NCBI RefSeq assembly: GCF_001515525.1
Contig: NZ_BCNQ01000002.1
Span: 41,516-105,515 of the forward strand
Direction of reading: 5' to 3'
From: Piscicoccus intestinalis NBRC 104926
Lineage (GTDB): Bacteria > Actinomycetota > Actinomycetes > Actinomycetales > Dermatophilaceae
Length of the DNA: 64,000 nucleotides
The position numbers were made by a program, and so were the translations under genes. This document shows, piece after piece, positions 25,097 to 33,172 of this stretch. Below the pieces are notes generated by a model. That model was not told the DNA's origin. It saw only the letters and a list, made by a program, of their open reading frames with translations, and ran no database searches. Within the stretch, counting starts at the first letter, position 1. Each line of letters starts with the position of its first letter.

Positions 25097-26593
25097 GTGG
25101 CCCCGTTGGTGATCTGGCAGCAGAGCCCGTTCGGCTGGCTCTTCTCGATGCTCGTGTTCGTCGTGCACCTGGCGGTCGTGGCGCGCGCCATCGTGCGACC
25201 CGACCGCACCCCGACCTCCCGCATCGCCTGGGTCGCGGTCATCATGACGCTGCCGCTCGTCGGGATCGTCGCCTACCTGTTCATCGGGGAGACGAGCATC
25301 GGCCGCGACCGGGTGAAGAAGCTGCGCGCGGTCAACGAGCGGATGCGCCGGCCCGACGAGCACCCCGACAATGGGCTCGACGTGCCCGAGCGGGCGGTGG
25401 AGCTGTTCGACCTCGGTCGCACCATCAACCGTTTCGAGCCCCGGTCGGGCAACCGCATCCGGGTCATGGGCGACCCCGACGCCCCCGCCGACAAGCCGAT
25501 GATCAACTCCGACGTCGCCATCGACGCGCTCGTCGCCGACATCGAGGCGGCCCGCGAGCACGTGCACCTCAGCTTCTACATCTGGCTCGACGACCACAAC
25601 GGGGGCAAGGTCGCCGACGCCGTGTGCGCCGCCGCCCGCCGCGGCGTGCAGTGCCGCGTCATGGTCGACGATCTCGGGTCGCACGCGTTCATCCACTCCC
25701 CGCGCTGGAAGCAGCTGCAGGACGCGGGCGTGCACGTGCACGCCACCCTCAACGACATCCCGCGCCTCGGGCACCTCGCGATCGGGCGCGTCGACCTGCG
25801 CAACCACCGCAAGATCGTCGTCATCGACAACGCCATCGCCTACTGCGGCTCCCAGAACTGCGCCGACCCGCAGTTCAGGGTCGCGCCCAAATATGCGCCG
25901 TGGATCGACATCTGGCTGCGCTGCGAGGGGCCGCTTGTACGACAGGAGCAGTACATCTTCCTCGCCTCCTGGATCGCCGTGACCGGCGAGTCGTCGCTGG
26001 AGGGGCTGCCCACGGCGCAGCCCGCGCCGCAGACGTTCGAGGGCGGCGCGATCGCGCAGATGTTCGGCACCGGGCCCACCACGCTCGACGACGCGATGTC
26101 CGACATGTTCGTCGCGACGATCTTCGCCGCCCGCGACGACCTGGTCATCACCACGCCGTATTTCGTGCCCGACGCGGCCCTGCTGCGGGCGATCTGCGCC
26201 GCGCCCCGCCGCGGCGTGAGGACCACCATTGTGTTTCCCGAACGCAACAACTCCCCGCTCGTCGGCGCCTCCTGCCGCAGCACCTACCCGTCGCTGCTGG
26301 AGGCGGGGGTGCAGGTCTACGAGTACCCGCTGGGGCTGCTGCACACCAAGACGATGACCCTCGACGGCGAGATCGCCCTCGTCGGCTCGGCCAACATGGA
26401 CCGGCGCAGCCTCCAGCTGAACTTCGAGAACAACATGGTCGTCGTCGACCGCGACGTGGTCGCGCAGGTCCGCGCGCGCCAGGATTCCTACCTGGCGGTC
26501 TCCCATCGCGTCGACCCGGAGGCGGTCGCGGCCTGGCCGCTGCGGTACCGCCTCGTGCAGAACGCCGTGGGGATGCTCGGGCCGCTGCTGTAG
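25097..26593 (+). CDS. cls: Cardiolipin synthase (phospholipase D superfamily)
   Basis: 498 residues: two N-terminal membrane helices with the PLDc_N pattern (TPTSRIAWVAVIMTLPLVGIVAYLFIGE), then two PLD domains. The catalytic HKD motifs are NHRKIVVID and HTKTMTLDGEIALVGSANMD, both intact. Makes cardiolipin at the membrane, by transfer between phosphatidylglycerol molecules in the classic mechanism. GTG start with GGAGG upstream. Monocistronic. Confidence 0.92.
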   Translation: MAPLVIWQQSPFGWLFSMLVFVVHLAVVARAIVRPDRTPTSRIAWVAVIMTLPLVGIVAYLFIGETSIGRDRVKKLRAVNERMRRPDEHPDNGLDVPERAVELFDLGRTINRFEPRSGNRIRVMGDPDAPADKPMINSDVAIDALVADIEAAREHVHLSFYIWLDDHNGGKVADAVCAAARRGVQCRVMVDDLGSHAFIHSPRWKQLQDAGVHVHATLNDIPRLGHLAIGRVDLRNHRKIVVIDNAIAYCGSQNCADPQFRVAPKYAPWIDIWLRCEGPLVRQEQYIFLASWIAVTGESSLEGLPTAQPAPQTFEGGAIAQMFGTGPTTLDDAMSDMFVATIFAARDDLVITTPYFVPDAALLRAICAAPRRGVRTTIVFPERNNSPLVGASCRSTYPSLLEAGVQVYEYPLGLLHTKTMTLDGEIALVGSANMDRRSLQLNFENNMVVVDRDVVAQVRARQDSYLAVSHRVDPEAVAAWPLRYRLVQNAVGMLGPLL

Positions 26594-26597
26594 GGGG

Positions 26598-27458
26598 TCA
26601 CGACGACCAGCCGCGGCGCATGAGGCGCTCCACCGTGACCGTGCGGCGCAGCGCGAACCCGGGCGCCAGGCGGGTGGCGACGTCGACGAACCGGGCGTCG
26701 GGGCCGACTAGAATCCTTGGGCGCCGGGCCTGCACGCCGTCGATGATGATGCGGGCCGCGGCCGGGGCGCTCGTGCGCAAGACCCGTTCGTCGGAGAAGC
26801 GGGCGCGAGCCTCCTGCTCCGGGGTCACGCTCGCCCCGGCGCGGCGGGCCGCCTCCAGGGCGGCAGTCGCGATGCTGGTTGTCACCGAGCCGGGGTGCAC
26901 GACGGTCACGACCACCGGGTGGCCGTCGGCGAGCATCTCCGCGCGCACCGCCTCCGTGAAGCCGCGGACCGCGTACTTCGACGCGCAGTACGGCGCGAGC
27001 CCCGGTTGGGCCAGCAGGCCGTTGAGGCTGGAGATGTTGACGAGCGCGCCGGCGCCGGAGGCGATGAGGTGCGGCAGGAACTCCTTGGTGCCGTGGATGA
27101 CGCCCCAGAGGTTGATCTGCAGCGTCTGCTCGATGGCGTCGTAGTCGGAGTCGAGCACCCGGCCGCCGCGGAAGGCGATGCCGGCGTTGTTGTACAGCTG
27201 GTGCACGACCCCGAAGTGACCGACGACGTCCCGCGCCCAGGCCGCGACCGCCGCGCGGTCGGCGACGTCGACGACCGACGTGTGCACGCTCGCCCCCGCG
27301 GCCTCCGCCTCGGTCCGCGTGGTGGCCAGGCCACCCGCGTCGAGGTCGCTGAGCGCGAGATCGGTTCCACGCCAGGCCAATTCGATCGCCAGCGCGCGCC
27401 CGATGCCCGAGCCGGCACCCGTGATCGCCGCGACGACGCGACCTGCGGGCGGGGTCAT
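26598..27458 (-). CDS. Short-chain dehydrogenase/reductase
   Basis: 286-residue SDR with the cofactor motif TGAGSGIGRALAIEL, the NNAG segment, and the catalytic Ser (NISSLN) and YCASK pair. Its start overlaps the stop of a flavin-monooxygenase relic as ATGA. In actinobacteria such SDRs often follow a Baeyer-Villiger-type monooxygenase, so this gene has probably lost its partner. Substrate unknown. Confidence 0.9.
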   Translation of the reverse strand: MTPPAGRVVAAITGAGSGIGRALAIELAWRGTDLALSDLDAGGLATTRTEAEAAGASVHTSVVDVADRAAVAAWARDVVGHFGVVHQLYNNAGIAFRGGRVLDSDYDAIEQTLQINLWGVIHGTKEFLPHLIASGAGALVNISSLNGLLAQPGLAPYCASKYAVRGFTEAVRAEMLADGHPVVVTVVHPGSVTTSIATAALEAARRAGASVTPEQEARARFSDERVLRTSAPAAARIIIDGVQARRPRILVGPDARFVDVATRLAPGFALRRTVTVERLMRRGWSS

Positions 27459-27613
27459 GTCGGCACCGGCTCCGAACACGCGGTCTCATCGAGCGGCAAC
27501 CGCTCACCGGGCCGGGCGAAGCGCAGGTGCTCGTCGCGCACCGGGCAGTGACCGGCTCCGATACCGGAGACACCGGCGCCGATGACGGCGACGTCGAGGT
27601 CGGTTCTGCTCAT
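27455..27613 (-). pseudogene. Flavin-containing monooxygenase relic with internal deletion
   Basis: Encodes only 52 residues. The first 20 are a perfect flavin-monooxygenase N-terminus with a Rossmann motif (VAVIGAGVSGIGA), led by a GGGGGA ribosome site. The sequence then jumps to what looks like the C-terminal end (CPVRDEHLRFARPGERLPLD), still in frame, and couples by ATGA to the SDR gene. An in-frame deletion of more than 1 kb of a FAD/NADPH monooxygenase is the simplest explanation. The short product cannot bind FAD fully. Confidence 0.6.
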
Positions 27614-27805
27614 GGTTGCGTCCCCCTTCGCGAAGCCCAGGAGGCCAGCCTGCCAAACGGGCCAGGCCGTGTCCTGACGCCGAAGAGCGCGGCAGATCTG
27701 CCGCGACTGCGCGGGCGGATCTCCCACTATCCTGCGGGGGCAGCGCCGCCGCCCGTCGTGACGCCGGGTTCGTGCCCCGACCGCCCGGCGGGCAGAATCG
27801 CGGGG

Positions 27806-28357
27806 GTGAGCGCGCCGACCATCTGGACCATCGGGCACTGGACCTGCCCCCGGGACGTCTTCCTGCAGCCCCTCGACGAGGCGGGCATCGAGCTCGTCGC
27901 CGACGTGCGCTCGCTGCCCGGCTCGCGGCGCAGCCCGCAGTTCGACCGCGAGCAGATGCCGACCTGGCTCGCCGACGACGGCATCGACTACGTGCACCTG
28001 GCCGAGCTCGGCGGCCGCCGACGCAAGCAACCGGTCGACCCGGCGCTCAACGCCGGCTGGGAGAACGCGAGCTTTCGCAACTACGCCGACTACACGCTCA
28101 GCGACGAATACCGGGCGGGCATCGACCGACTCACCGGTCTGGCGCGGGAACGGCGGGTGGCGATCCTGTGCGGGGAGCCGATGCCGTGGCGGTGCCACCG
28201 CTCGGTCATCGCCAACACCCTCACCGCCGCCGGCTGGCAGGTGTGGCACCTGCTCACCGACGGTCGGCCGCGCCTGCACGAATTCGGCCAGTGGGGCGCG
28301 ACGCCGGACGTCGCGGACGACGGGCGGATCACGTACCCGCGGGTCAGCCCTTCTTGA
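27806..28357 (+). CDS. DUF488 family protein
   Basis: 183 residues from a GTG start. Typical DUF488 features: IWTIGHWTCPRDVFLQPLDEAGIELVADVRSLPGSRRSPQF, the LGGRRR segment, and near the C-terminus LCGEPMPWRCHRSVIANTL with the paired Cys/His residues. Function unknown. It converges on the DJ-1-like gene, overlapping it by 14 bases at the 3' ends. Confidence 0.87.
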   Translation: MSAPTIWTIGHWTCPRDVFLQPLDEAGIELVADVRSLPGSRRSPQFDREQMPTWLADDGIDYVHLAELGGRRRKQPVDPALNAGWENASFRNYADYTLSDEYRAGIDRLTGLARERRVAILCGEPMPWRCHRSVIANTLTAAGWQVWHLLTDGRPRLHEFGQWGATPDVADDGRITYPRVSPS

Positions 28358-29060
28358 GGAGCTTGACGACCTTCTTCGCCACGCCGCTCGCGCTGGTGGG
28401 GTTCTGCCCGGTGACGAGTCGGCCGTCGACGACGACGTTCGAGGCCAGGGGGCGCAGCGCCTTCTTGTAGTCGGCGCCCTCCCCGCGCAGGCGGTCGTCG
28501 AGCCGGAACGGCACGACCTTCGCGCGGCCGGCGAGCTTCTCCTCGGGCCAGCTGAAGCCGGTCACCTGGCGGCCCTGCAGCAGCGGGGTGCCGTCTTCGC
28601 GGCGCACCCCGAGGAACCCGGCGGGACCGTGGCAGACCGCCGAGACGACCTTGCCCTGCGCGTCGAGTCGCTGGATGAGCCGGGCCAGGTCGGGGTTGTT
28701 CGGGAAGTCGAACATCGTGCCGTGGCCGCCGGTGAGGTAGATCGCGTCGAAGTCCTCGCCGACGACGTCGTGCACGCTGACGGTGTCGTCGAGCAGATCC
28801 ATGAACGCCCGGTCGCGGTAGCGCTTTCCGGTGTCGCCCTGCTTGAGCATGAGCGTGCTCAGGCTCTCGGGGTCCAGCGGCACCCGGCCACCGGTGACCG
28901 ACGCGATGACCACCTCGTGGCCGGCGTCGGTGACGACGTCGTAGAAGTGCGTCAGCTCACCGAGCCACAGCCCCGTGCGGTACCCGGCCGCCGAATACTC
29001 CTCCGCGCTCGTGACCACCACGAGGATCCGCTTGCCCGAGGGCGTCGTCTTCTTGGCCAT
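28344..29060 (-). CDS. DJ-1/PfpI-type class I amidotransferase-like protein (Hsp31-like)
   Basis: 238 residues. The nucleophile elbow is AVCHGPAGF, with Glu and the conserved GGHGTMFDFPNN segment as in Hsp31/YhbO-like glyoxalase III or chaperone proteins. N-terminal RILVVVTSAEEY and the FSWPEEKLAGRAKVVPF region are typical. Probably protects against reactive carbonyls; exact activity not provable here. A basic C-terminal tail (KKVVKLLKKG) is unusual. Confidence 0.85.
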   Translation of the reverse strand: MAKKTTPSGKRILVVVTSAEEYSAAGYRTGLWLGELTHFYDVVTDAGHEVVIASVTGGRVPLDPESLSTLMLKQGDTGKRYRDRAFMDLLDDTVSVHDVVGEDFDAIYLTGGHGTMFDFPNNPDLARLIQRLDAQGKVVSAVCHGPAGFLGVRREDGTPLLQGRQVTGFSWPEEKLAGRAKVVPFRLDDRLRGEGADYKKALRPLASNVVVDGRLVTGQNPTSASGVAKKVVKLLKKG

Positions 29061-29208
29061 GACCCACTCCTGCGTGTGCGTGTACAGAATGCCGACCCTA
29101 CGTCAGGGGGCGTGCTCCCGCCCGTCGATCGCTCGTCGACCCCGCGGTCACCGGGGGCGGGCCGGTATCGGGAGGCCGGGGGCCGGGTGCGCGCCTACAG
29201 TGGCGAAG

Positions 29209-29598
29209 ATGTTCAGCGTCACGGTCCGCAGCCACATGATGATCGCCCACAGCCTGCCGCACCCCGACTTCGGGCCGGCGCAGGCGCTGCACGGCGCCAC
29301 CTACGTCGTCGAGGCGACGTTCGAGCGGGCGGAGCTGTCCGACTCCGGGATCGTCATCGACATCGGCCTGGCCACCACGGCGTTGCAGGAGATCACCGGC
29401 GAGCTGACCTACCGCAACCTCGACGAGCACCCGCGGTTCACGGGCACGCTGACGACGACCGAGGCGCTGGCCCGGTACGTCGTCGACGAACTCGTCGAGC
29501 GGCTGCCCGGCCACGCCCGCACCGGCCTGAGCGGAGTCGCCGCGACGCTGCGTGAACACCCCGACGCCTGGGCCACCTACCGCCGCGACCTCGCATGA
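29209..29598 (+). CDS. 6-pyruvoyl-tetrahydropterin synthase/QueD-like protein lacking canonical catalytic residues
   Basis: 129 residues with the PTPS fold pattern: MIAHSLPHP, ALHGATYVV, GIVIDIG and LTYRNLDEHPRFTG, then the TTTEALARYVVDEL helix. Compared with PTPS/QueD, where LHGHxY supplies two zinc histidines, the second is Ala30. The catalytic Cys before LHG is absent, and the LDH catalytic pair is Thr67-Tyr68. So it probably does not do the standard reaction. It starts a run of overlapping genes (glycosyltransferase, methyltransferase) in a cluster that also holds a GTP cyclohydrolase II, pointing to an unusual pterin- or pyrimidine-derived product. Confidence 0.78.
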   Translation: MFSVTVRSHMMIAHSLPHPDFGPAQALHGATYVVEATFERAELSDSGIVIDIGLATTALQEITGELTYRNLDEHPRFTGTLTTTEALARYVVDELVERLPGHARTGLSGVAATLREHPDAWATYRRDLA

Positions 29599-30809
29599 CG
29601 GCAGCCGCCGCGTCGACGCGGCCGGGCACGCTCACGCTCCTCGCGCCCGCCGGGGTGCAGGCCCCGACCGGCGGCAACATCTACGACCGGCGGCTGGTCG
29701 ACGCGCTGCGCGACCTCGGGGTGAGCGCCCGGCTCGTCGAAGTGCCCGGCCCCTGGCCCGACGATTCTGCGGCCGCTGGTGAGCGGCTGTGCGCCGCGGC
29801 CGCAGATGCGGTTGACGCCGCTGGCGCCGCTGACGGCTCGGGCGCCTCGGGACCCTCGGCGGTGCTCATCGACGGCCTGCTCGCGGCCGGCTGCCCGCAG
29901 GCCGTCGGCCGCCTCGCCGCCGAAGCGCACCTCGGGATCATCGCCCACCTTCCCGCCGAACTGGAGACGGGTCTGCCGCCGAAGCGCCGCGAGCGCCTCG
30001 CTCGGTCGGAGGCGCAGGCGATGCGGGCGGCGCACGTGATCGTCTGCCCGAGCCGTTGGACGGCCGAATTCCTCAGCGACACCTACGGACTCGGGGAAGC
30101 CCACGACCGCGGCGGGCCCAGGCTCGTCGTCGCGCACCCGGGCACGGACCTGCTCCCGGCCGCGGACAGGGGCCCGGTCTCGACGGCGGGTGAGGGTGCC
30201 GGGCGAAGAGCGCGAGCCGCTGCCGGTGCCGCGCCGCCGGCGGTGACCTGCCTCGCCGCGCTGACTCCTCGCAAGAACACCGCGGCCCTCGTCGAGGCGC
30301 TGGCCGCGCACGTCGACCGGCCGTGGAGCCTCACCCTGTGCGGGCCCGACGACCACGATCCCGGTTACGCCGCCCGCCTGAGGGCGCGGGCCGACGCCCC
30401 GGACGTGCGCGGTCGCGTGACGGTGCGCGGCGCCGCCGCCGGCGCGGACCTCGAGGAGCTGTGGCGCCGCACCGACCTGCTCGTGCTGCCCTCGCTCGCG
30501 GAGACGTTCGGCATGGTCGTCACCGAGGCGCTGGTGCGCGGCGTGCCCGCCGTCGTCACCGCGGGCACCGGCGCGCAAGAGGCCCTCGGGCTCGGCGGCG
30601 AGCCCACACCGGGCGCCGCCGTCGACCTCACCGACCTGCCTCGCACGCTCGGCCGTTGGCTGCTCGACGAGCGGCTGCGGGCCGACTGGGCGACCGCCGC
30701 CGCGCGTGCCGCCGAGCGGCTGCCGACGTGGCGAGACACGGCCCGGGCGGTGGCGTCCGCGTTCGCGCTACCGGCGGCGGCCGCCGAGGAAGCGGAGGCC
30801 AGGCGATGA
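29595..30809 (+). CDS. Glycosyltransferase, GT-B fold (family 4-like)
   Basis: 404 residues. C-terminal donor domain is clear: LAALTPRKNTAALVEALA, then RGAAAGADLEELWRRTDLLVLPSLAETFGMVVTEALVRGVPAVV, the GT4 E-x7-E region. The N-terminal acceptor domain begins APTGGNIYDRRLVDALRDLGV, as in retaining sugar transferases. Overlaps the PTPS-like gene and the methyltransferase gene by 4 bases each. Donor and acceptor sugars unknown; within this cluster it would glycosylate the presumed pterin/pyrimidine product. Confidence 0.85.
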   Translation: MTAAAASTRPGTLTLLAPAGVQAPTGGNIYDRRLVDALRDLGVSARLVEVPGPWPDDSAAAGERLCAAAADAVDAAGAADGSGASGPSAVLIDGLLAAGCPQAVGRLAAEAHLGIIAHLPAELETGLPPKRRERLARSEAQAMRAAHVIVCPSRWTAEFLSDTYGLGEAHDRGGPRLVVAHPGTDLLPAADRGPVSTAGEGAGRRARAAAGAAPPAVTCLAALTPRKNTAALVEALAAHVDRPWSLTLCGPDDHDPGYAARLRARADAPDVRGRVTVRGAAAGADLEELWRRTDLLVLPSLAETFGMVVTEALVRGVPAVVTAGTGAQEALGLGGEPTPGAAVDLTDLPRTLGRWLLDERLRADWATAAARAAERLPTWRDTARAVASAFALPAAAAEEAEARR

Positions 30810-31753
30810 GCGACCACAACGCCGACAGCAACACCGAGAGCAACACCGAGGACAACACCGAGATCAACACCGAGATCAACACCGAGATCAACGCCGACCG
30901 CATCGAACCCGACTGGCTGGCGCTGCGCGAACCCGCCGACGCCGCCGCCCGCGACCGGTCCTGGCCGGCGCTGCGCCCCGCGATCGCGGCCTGGCTGACG
31001 CCCCGGCTGGCCGGCGGCGACGGCCCCCTGCACGTCGTCGACGCCGGAGCCGGCACGGGCGCCAACGCGCGCTGGCTCGCCCCGCGCCTGACGGCCCTCG
31101 CGTCCGGGCACCCGCTGCGCTGGACGCTGCTCGACCACGACGACCGGCTCCTCGCGCACGTGCCGCCCGGCCTGACCGCCCGGCGCGTGTGCGGCGACCT
31201 CGCCGACCTGCCGGGGCTGCTGCGGCGGTCCGAGTCCCCGGAGCCGGAGTCAGTGTCGGGGCCGGGCACGCGGGCCACGTTCGTCACCGCCTCCGCGCTA
31301 CTCGACCTGCTCACCGCCGACCAGCTCGACCGGTTCGTCGACGACGCCCTGGCGGCGGACGCGGCCCTGCTCGTGGCCCTCACGATCGGCCCGACCTGGC
31401 GTCTGGAGCCGCTCGACGGGCCCGACGCCCGGCTGTCCGACCGGCTCGACGCCGCGTTCCACGAGCATCAAGGCCGGGGGCGGGCGCTGGGACATCGCGC
31501 GATCGACCGCCTCGTCGACCGTCACCCCCGGGCCCTGCGGGCCGACTCCCCGTGGCAACTGAACGCCGCCGATCCGGCCGACGCGGCCCTCATCGACCGA
31601 TTCCTCACCGAGCGGGCGGCCGCCGCCGTCGCCGCCCGCCCCGAACTGCGCGACCCGGCCCGATCCTGGCTCGAGCGTCGCCGCGCGGATCTGCGGCGCG
31701 GCCGGCTCACCGTGCGGCTCGAGCACACCGACGTGTGGCTCAGCCCCCAGTGA
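30806..31753 (+). CDS. Class I SAM-dependent methyltransferase with N-terminal tetrapeptide repeat
   Basis: 315 residues. The SAM motif I is VVDAGAGTGANARWLAPRL, followed by the acidic loop LLDHDDRLL and the motif FVTASALLDLLT. The first ~30 residues are a polar tail made of N-T-E-x repeats encoded by a 12-bp tandem repeat. Overlaps the glycosyltransferase gene by ATGA and converges, with a 14-base overlap, on the GTP cyclohydrolase II fusion. Substrate presumably the cluster product; not determinable. Confidence 0.83.
   Translation: MSDHNADSNTESNTEDNTEINTEINTEINADRIEPDWLALREPADAAARDRSWPALRPAIAAWLTPRLAGGDGPLHVVDAGAGTGANARWLAPRLTALASGHPLRWTLLDHDDRLLAHVPPGLTARRVCGDLADLPGLLRRSESPEPESVSGPGTRATFVTASALLDLLTADQLDRFVDDALAADAALLVALTIGPTWRLEPLDGPDARLSDRLDAAFHEHQGRGRALGHRAIDRLVDRHPRALRADSPWQLNAADPADAALIDRFLTERAAAAVAARPELRDPARSWLERRRADLRRGRLTVRLEHTDVWLSPQ
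30827..30898. repeat. 12-bp minisatellite, six units, in the methyltransferase N-terminus
   Basis: Six in-frame 12-base units from 30827 to 30898. The first two are identical (AGC-AAC-ACC-GAG), the third differs in its first codon, the fourth and fifth (ATC-AAC-ACC-GAG) are identical and the last is degenerate. They encode the repeated N-T-E-x tetrapeptide. Copy number could vary without shifting frame. Confidence 0.9.
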
Positions 31754-33083
31754 CCGGCCCGACGGGCTCCCCGGGCTGCGGCCCGACCGACGCTGCGGGG
31801 TCCGGGCAGAGCGTGAAGGAGTGGCACGTGTCCGACCCGAGCGGGCGCGACACGACCGGCGGCCGGGGCGCGGCGTCCAGCCGATCGCAGGGCTCGACCC
31901 GCACGCCGCGCACCCCGTCGCCGAGGAAGACCGGGCTGATCGTCAGGTAGAGGTGGTCGAGCGCCCCGGCGCCCCAGAACGCGGAGACGGTGGTGCCGCC
32001 GCCCTCGACGAGCACCCTGGTCAGCCCGCGCTCCCGCAGCGCCGCGACGACCGCGGCCGGCTCGAACCGCCCCTGCGCGAGGGGCAGCCGCACGAGTTCG
32101 GCCCGCTCGGGCGGCTCCTGCACGGGCGCCTGCGGTCCGACGATCCACAGGGTCGGGGCCGCGCCGTCGGTGAACACGCCGGCGTGCCGCGGCACCCGGG
32201 CGCGGGGGTCGAGCACGACCCGCACCGGGTTGGCGCCGGGCACGAGCCGCACGGTCAGGCGCGGGTCGTCGGAGACGATCGTCGACGCGCCGACGACGAC
32301 CGCGTCGGCCAGCGAGCGCAACCGGTGCAGGTGCAGGTGATCCTCGGGCGAGGTCAGGCCGAGGCCCTCGCCGGCGCGGGTCGCGACGAACCCGTCGATG
32401 CTCTGCCCCATCTGCGCGAACGTGACGACCGGGCGGCGCGCCGGATCGTAGAACGGGTCGGCGTCGCCCGCCGCCGGGGCCGCCGGGTCGTGGCCCATGC
32501 GCGCCCGCTTGGTCTGCAGGTAGGCGCGGTTCTCGGGGCGTTCGGGCACGAGCAGCCCGCGGCGCTCGACGACCTCGATGCCCGCCTCGCGCAGCGCCTC
32601 CTCCTTGGCGGGGTTGCTCGACAGCAGCCGGATGCGCCGGATGTCCAGGCCGGCGAGTACGCGGGCCGCGCCCCGATAGTCGCGCTCGTCGGGCTGGCGG
32701 CCCAGCCGCAGGTTGGCGTCGACGGTGTCGGCGCCCGCGTCCTGCAGTCCGTAGGCGCGCAGCTTGTCGACGAGGCCGATGCCGCGCCCCTCGTGCCCGC
32801 GCAGGTAGAGCACGGCGCCGCGGCCGTGCGCGGCGATCCACGCGAAGGCGGCGTCGAGCTGGTCGCCGCAGTCGCAGCGGTGCGAGCCGAGGGCGTCGCC
32901 GGTGAGGCACTCGGAGTGCAGGCGCACCGGCAGCGGCTCGTCGGTGGCCTCCTGAAGTCCCATCCCGAGGAGCACATAGGCGGGCTCGTCGTCGACCTGC
33001 ACGGCGAGCACGTCGAAGCGGCCATGACGGGTCGGCAGCACTGTGCGCGCCGCCACGGTGACGCCGACGTCGATTCCGGTCAT
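31740..33083 (-). CDS. GTP cyclohydrolase II fused to RibD C-terminal reductase domain
   Basis: 447 residues. Residues ~15-210 are a GTP cyclohydrolase II with zinc ligands Cys59, Cys70 and Cys72 (CLTGDALGSHRCDC) and RGHEGRGIGL. Residues ~225-430 are a RibD_C/DHFR-like reductase (MGQSIDGFVATRAGEG, VVGASTIVSDDPRLTVR, VLVEGGGTTVSAFW). Together they could open GTP to the diaminopyrimidine and reduce its ribosyl chain. Ordinary riboflavin GCHII is usually fused to RibB, so this pairing, next to the PTPS-like, glycosyltransferase and methyltransferase genes, suggests a dedicated secondary pathway rather than riboflavin supply. Divergent from the membrane fusion gene by 89 bases. Confidence 0.85.
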   Translation of the reverse strand: MTGIDVGVTVAARTVLPTRHGRFDVLAVQVDDEPAYVLLGMGLQEATDEPLPVRLHSECLTGDALGSHRCDCGDQLDAAFAWIAAHGRGAVLYLRGHEGRGIGLVDKLRAYGLQDAGADTVDANLRLGRQPDERDYRGAARVLAGLDIRRIRLLSSNPAKEEALREAGIEVVERRGLLVPERPENRAYLQTKRARMGHDPAAPAAGDADPFYDPARRPVVTFAQMGQSIDGFVATRAGEGLGLTSPEDHLHLHRLRSLADAVVVGASTIVSDDPRLTVRLVPGANPVRVVLDPRARVPRHAGVFTDGAAPTLWIVGPQAPVQEPPERAELVRLPLAQGRFEPAAVVAALRERGLTRVLVEGGGTTVSAFWGAGALDHLYLTISPVFLGDGVRGVRVEPCDRLDAAPRPPVVSRPLGSDTCHSFTLCPDPAASVGPQPGEPVGPVTGG

Positions 33084-33172
33084 GCGGGACACCCTGACAC
33101 ACAAGCTCTCACCCGACGAGACGAGACAGGAACGGACATACTTGACGGCACACCCGCCCCGAGGAGGAGTCC

